This document shows positions 62,081-64,000 of a stretch of DNA of 64,000 bases, piece by piece; the first letter of the stretch is position 1; every line of letters starts with the position of its first letter. Made by a program: the position numbers and the translations under genes. The notes beneath the pieces are model-generated. The model saw only the letters and a list, made by a program, of their open reading frames with translations, did not search any database and was not told the origin of the DNA. The stretch is from Paludibacteraceae bacterium (GTDB taxonomy: Bacteria; Bacteroidota; Bacteroidia; Bacteroidales; Paludibacteraceae), in assembly GCA_017553575.1 (NCBI GenBank), contig JAFZKQ010000067.1, positions 30,327-94,326 of the forward strand, given 5' to 3'.

Positions 62081-62163
62081 TCCGTCGGGTTCCATTCCAA
62101 ACGTCCATATACACAAACAGGGGTTTTCACCCCTGCCTGTTTTCTTGCGTCCATTCTGGACTA
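62081..62163 (+). repeat. Interspersed repeat A, right copy
   Basis: Matches 59571-59663 in order: CATATACACAAACAGGGG, TTCACCCCTGCCTGTTTTC, and CGTCCATTCTGGACT. The left end also holds the 23-bp repeat (62083-62105). The stretch 61876-62080 has no gene. Confidence 0.7.
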
Positions 62164-62183
62164 ACTATGTAATCAGAGTTACA

Positions 62184-63209
62184 TCAATAATAAACGATTC
62201 TGGCTACTGTGTACTTGTAGGTCAAGACATTACAATCGACCTCCACCTTTGTAATCCAATTCTCATGTTCATCATATTGGTAGGCCATCTTGTTCAACAG
62301 GTGGTTTTCATTGTCGCCCACGGTGGCGCAAGCCTCAACAAAATCATCAGCAAACTGATTATGAAGGAGATGACCCGCATGAATTTTTCGATGTGCCTCA
62401 CCACGATGCGGATTATTGTCCATCATCGATGTCAAGGCTAGTTTTGAGTGCGCATAAGATCCGACCTCCTCCTCTTGCACCACATTCCCCTGTTGATCGT
62501 ACTGATAAGAAATATTCGTTGTATCCCCCTCCTCTATGCTGACAGTGTTCATCAAATGTCCTGCCTGATCATAGGCATACGATGTTTTTAAATGCGAATC
62601 TTCCATATCCGCCAAGAGTCCTGTCTCATTATAATGGTAGGACAAATCCCCCCGATAATAACAATTAGCGGTATGGCCCTTCTCTCCTGTTACAGGAGCG
62701 CCAGGCATCGTAATGACTTGATGTATAATCTTTCCCGATTTGTCGGTCTCGTAATCATACCTCGTAGTCGACTCTCCATCTCTACTTTGGCAAAGACAAT
62801 CCGCCCTTTTCAAATGCCCCCTCTTGTCATATATGAAAACATACTTATACCTAAATTTATTCTCATCAGAACGAGAGTCCTCACTAGTTTCCAATTCCTC
62901 GATCAAGCGACCTTTCTTATAAAGATAATTGGCAATGGTGTGTTTCACCTCCCGCTCGCCCTGACTCCATGAGACTTCCGTCTCCTCATGCAAAGAGCAC
63001 GTTCCATCCTCATTGAAATAGAACTTCGTCGTGAGAGTGTCCTCCTTGGCTTTACAACCATTCACGATTCGAGCAACATACTCCACAGAACGGACTTTCC
63101 CCTTTAGCTTCTGAGTTTCCCATGTGACCAACTCTTCGTTTTCGACAGCCATCAAAGAGGATAGATGGAAGAAAAAAAGGCCTATTAGCAGGCTAAGTAT
63201 CTTATTCAT
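62184..63209 (-). CDS. Exported YD-repeat protein
   Basis: ATG 63209 gives 341 residues with a signal peptide (ILSLLIGLFFFHLSSLMA). The mature part has YD-type repeats (YKYVFIYDKRGHL, TRYDYETDKSGK, TSYAYDQAGHL, SYQYDQQGN). The role is unknown. It resembles the 43409-44341 lipoprotein, but it is not lipidated by its sequence. It lies 20 bp downstream of repeat A. Confidence 0.78.
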   Translation of the reverse strand: MNKILSLLIGLFFFHLSSLMAVENEELVTWETQKLKGKVRSVEYVARIVNGCKAKEDTLTTKFYFNEDGTCSLHEETEVSWSQGEREVKHTIANYLYKKGRLIEELETSEDSRSDENKFRYKYVFIYDKRGHLKRADCLCQSRDGESTTRYDYETDKSGKIIHQVITMPGAPVTGEKGHTANCYYRGDLSYHYNETGLLADMEDSHLKTSYAYDQAGHLMNTVSIEEGDTTNISYQYDQQGNVVQEEEVGSYAHSKLALTSMMDNNPHRGEAHRKIHAGHLLHNQFADDFVEACATVGDNENHLLNKMAYQYDEHENWITKVEVDCNVLTYKYTVARIVYY

Positions 63210-63288
63210 AAGCGTAGAAATTAGAGATTTAGACCTCAAAGATATAAAAAAGGAACAAGAAGTTCAAAACTCTTGCCCATCAAAATTG

Positions 63289-63615
63289 TTAAAAGTGAAT
63301 TATTTCTCCCCAAACGATATCTTGCTGATGCCGAATATACGTCGCTCCCTCTTCATCCTTAATCTTCAATAGACCAAACGATAAGAAATTTTCGCCATAC
63401 CAATATTGCGTTTCAAGACCGCTATACCTTTTCAACGTCTGGTCATCCCACTCAAACGAGCTCTCCTCTTTGATCAACTCCACGCCTCTATCGTGGAAGA
63501 GCCTTCCTTCTGATAGTTTCCATATTACCGACAAGGTATAAACTTTGTTGTTTAAAAAACAAAATAAGATTTTGCCATGCGAAATTTTATTGTTTATTTT
63601 TGCAACAAACGACAA
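63289..63615 (-). CDS. Small protein or gene fragment of unknown function
   Basis: Minus-strand frame of 108 residues. The last 80 look protein-like (SLSEGRLFHDRGVELIKEESS region, YSGLETQYWYGENFLSFGLLK), while the first 28 look non-coding and overlap a plus-strand promoter. It may be a truncated gene starting at a non-ATG codon near 63540. I recognise no family. It lies upstream of the YD-repeat gene on the same strand. Confidence 0.4.
   Translation of the reverse strand: MSFVAKINNKISHGKILFCFLNNKVYTLSVIWKLSEGRLFHDRGVELIKEESSFEWDDQTLKRYSGLETQYWYGENFLSFGLLKIKDEEGATYIRHQQDIVWGEIIHF
63571..63602 (+). promoter_or_regulatory. Strong Bacteroidetes promoter: TTTG-N20-TATTTTTG
   Basis: TTTG (63571-63574) and TATTTTTG (63595-63602) match -33 and -7 elements with 20 bp spacing. 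It faces the plus-strand membrane gene at 63749. Confidence 0.7.
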
Positions 63616-63723
63616 AACGAAATAATTATCATAAATATCCTATTAGGATACTTACTAATAGGGATTGGGGCTATCCAACCAAGAATCAACCGCATACTCA
63701 AACAAGAGGATGTAACACCTTAG
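63577..63723 (+). CDS. Possible 48-residue membrane peptide
   Basis: ATG 63577 opens a frame ending at TAG 63721-63723. The last 30 residues have a hydrophobic helix (NILLGYLLIGIGAI) and a charged end. The ATG lies inside the promoter, so if real it would start at an internal codon such as ATA or ATT. It ends 25 bp before ATG 63749. Weak support. Confidence 0.25.
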   Translation: MRNFIVYFCNKRQNEIIIINILLGYLLIGIGAIQPRINRILKQEDVTP

Positions 63724-63748
63724 TTATTTTCGTATAAACAAAGATTCT

Positions 63749-64000
63749 ATGCTTAAAGGGATTCTCAAATATTCAATCGTAGCGATATTAGTTATAATGG
63801 CAGGATTCTTGCCAAGTTTAATGTTGTTTTACAAATATGCCATTCTATTGCTTATTATCCCCATTGCTATAGTAGCGACAGGTGCAGTCCGTTTTTATAG
63901 GAAGAGGAATACCGACAGTAAACGGTTTTTAAAAAGCATTATTTTTTTCATCGCCTCCTTGCTTTTAACAAGTGGAGTTATCTATGCCCTCTTTGTATTA
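63749..64000 (+). CDS. Membrane protein, cut off at window end
   Basis: ATG 63749 (MLKGILKYSIVAILV) opens a frame of 84 codons that reaches the window end. It has three hydrophobic helices in the visible part (about 6-25, 27-42 and 58-80). No family can be named. It is transcribed from the promoter at 63571-63602. Confidence 0.7.
   Translation, partial: MLKGILKYSIVAILVIMAGFLPSLMLFYKYAILLLIIPIAIVATGAVRFYRKRNTDSKRFLKSIIFFIASLLLTSGVIYALFVL

Overview
The window looks like a chromosomal segment of a Bacteroidetes bacterium, probably order Bacteroidales. Several intergenic regions carry the Bacteroidetes promoter (TAnnTTTG at -7, sometimes with TTTG 19-20 bp upstream). There are type IX secretion (Por) C-terminal tails, a two-component propeller regulator ending in an AraC domain, and family-typical housekeeping genes (TraR/DksA-lspA-DUF4296, DUF4954, DUF3256, ATP-type PEP carboxykinase, recA, hflX). 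I saw no rRNA, tRNA, CRISPR array or insertion sequence.

Layout. 1-1155: a cut-off nitrilase-superfamily gene paired with a nuclease-like gene, then a large nested palindrome (1187-1356). 1674-3230: an AAA-ATPase/PD-(D/E)XK protein. 3393-15182: a xylan-related region with a secreted zincin-like protein, a regulator that lacks its kinase ATPase domain, a large SASA/CE6-GH11-CBM6-CE15 enzyme and a feruloyl/acetyl esterase. 15639-27639: small lipoproteins, an SseB-like protein, radical SAM and DUF6873 genes, two very small paralogous basic genes, the lspA cluster, a PAS-LuxR regulator, thioesterases and pckA. 28150-30527: a BsuBI/PstI-type restriction-modification pair. 30578-43218: mostly housekeeping (Sua5-like, two EamA transporters, HD hydrolase, flavoprotein, recA, hflX, DUF4954, phosphodiesterase). 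43409-46751: a YD-repeat lipoprotein and DUF1846. 46921-56028: a tandem array of twelve paralogues. 56403-64000: an LRR-like protein, a GH39-like xylosidase with CBM6, an RloA/RloB (AbiL-like) cassette bracketed by direct repeats, a YD-repeat protein and a cut-off membrane protein.

The most unusual system is the twelve-gene array. Eleven members share a cytoplasm-facing module with cysteines spaced C-x5-C-x3-C-x2-C, followed by one hydrophobic segment that usually ends in a cysteine at residue 80. The outer parts are a TonB C-terminal domain (six genes), an OmpA-like peptidoglycan-binding domain (four), or both fused (two). Domain halves are shuffled between neighbours, so the locus looks like a recombining set of envelope-energising or anchoring proteins tied to one metal- or redox-type cytosolic module. 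The module itself resembles the N-terminus of other Bacteroidetes TonB-like proteins as I remember them. The array, the mosaicism and the OmpA versions are what deserve attention.

The xylan genes work together logically. The large enzyme would deacetylate, cut the xylan backbone and release glucuronoyl esters, the esterase would remove feruloyl or acetyl groups, and the GH39-like enzyme 43 kb away carries a very similar CBM6. No SusC/SusD pair is present.
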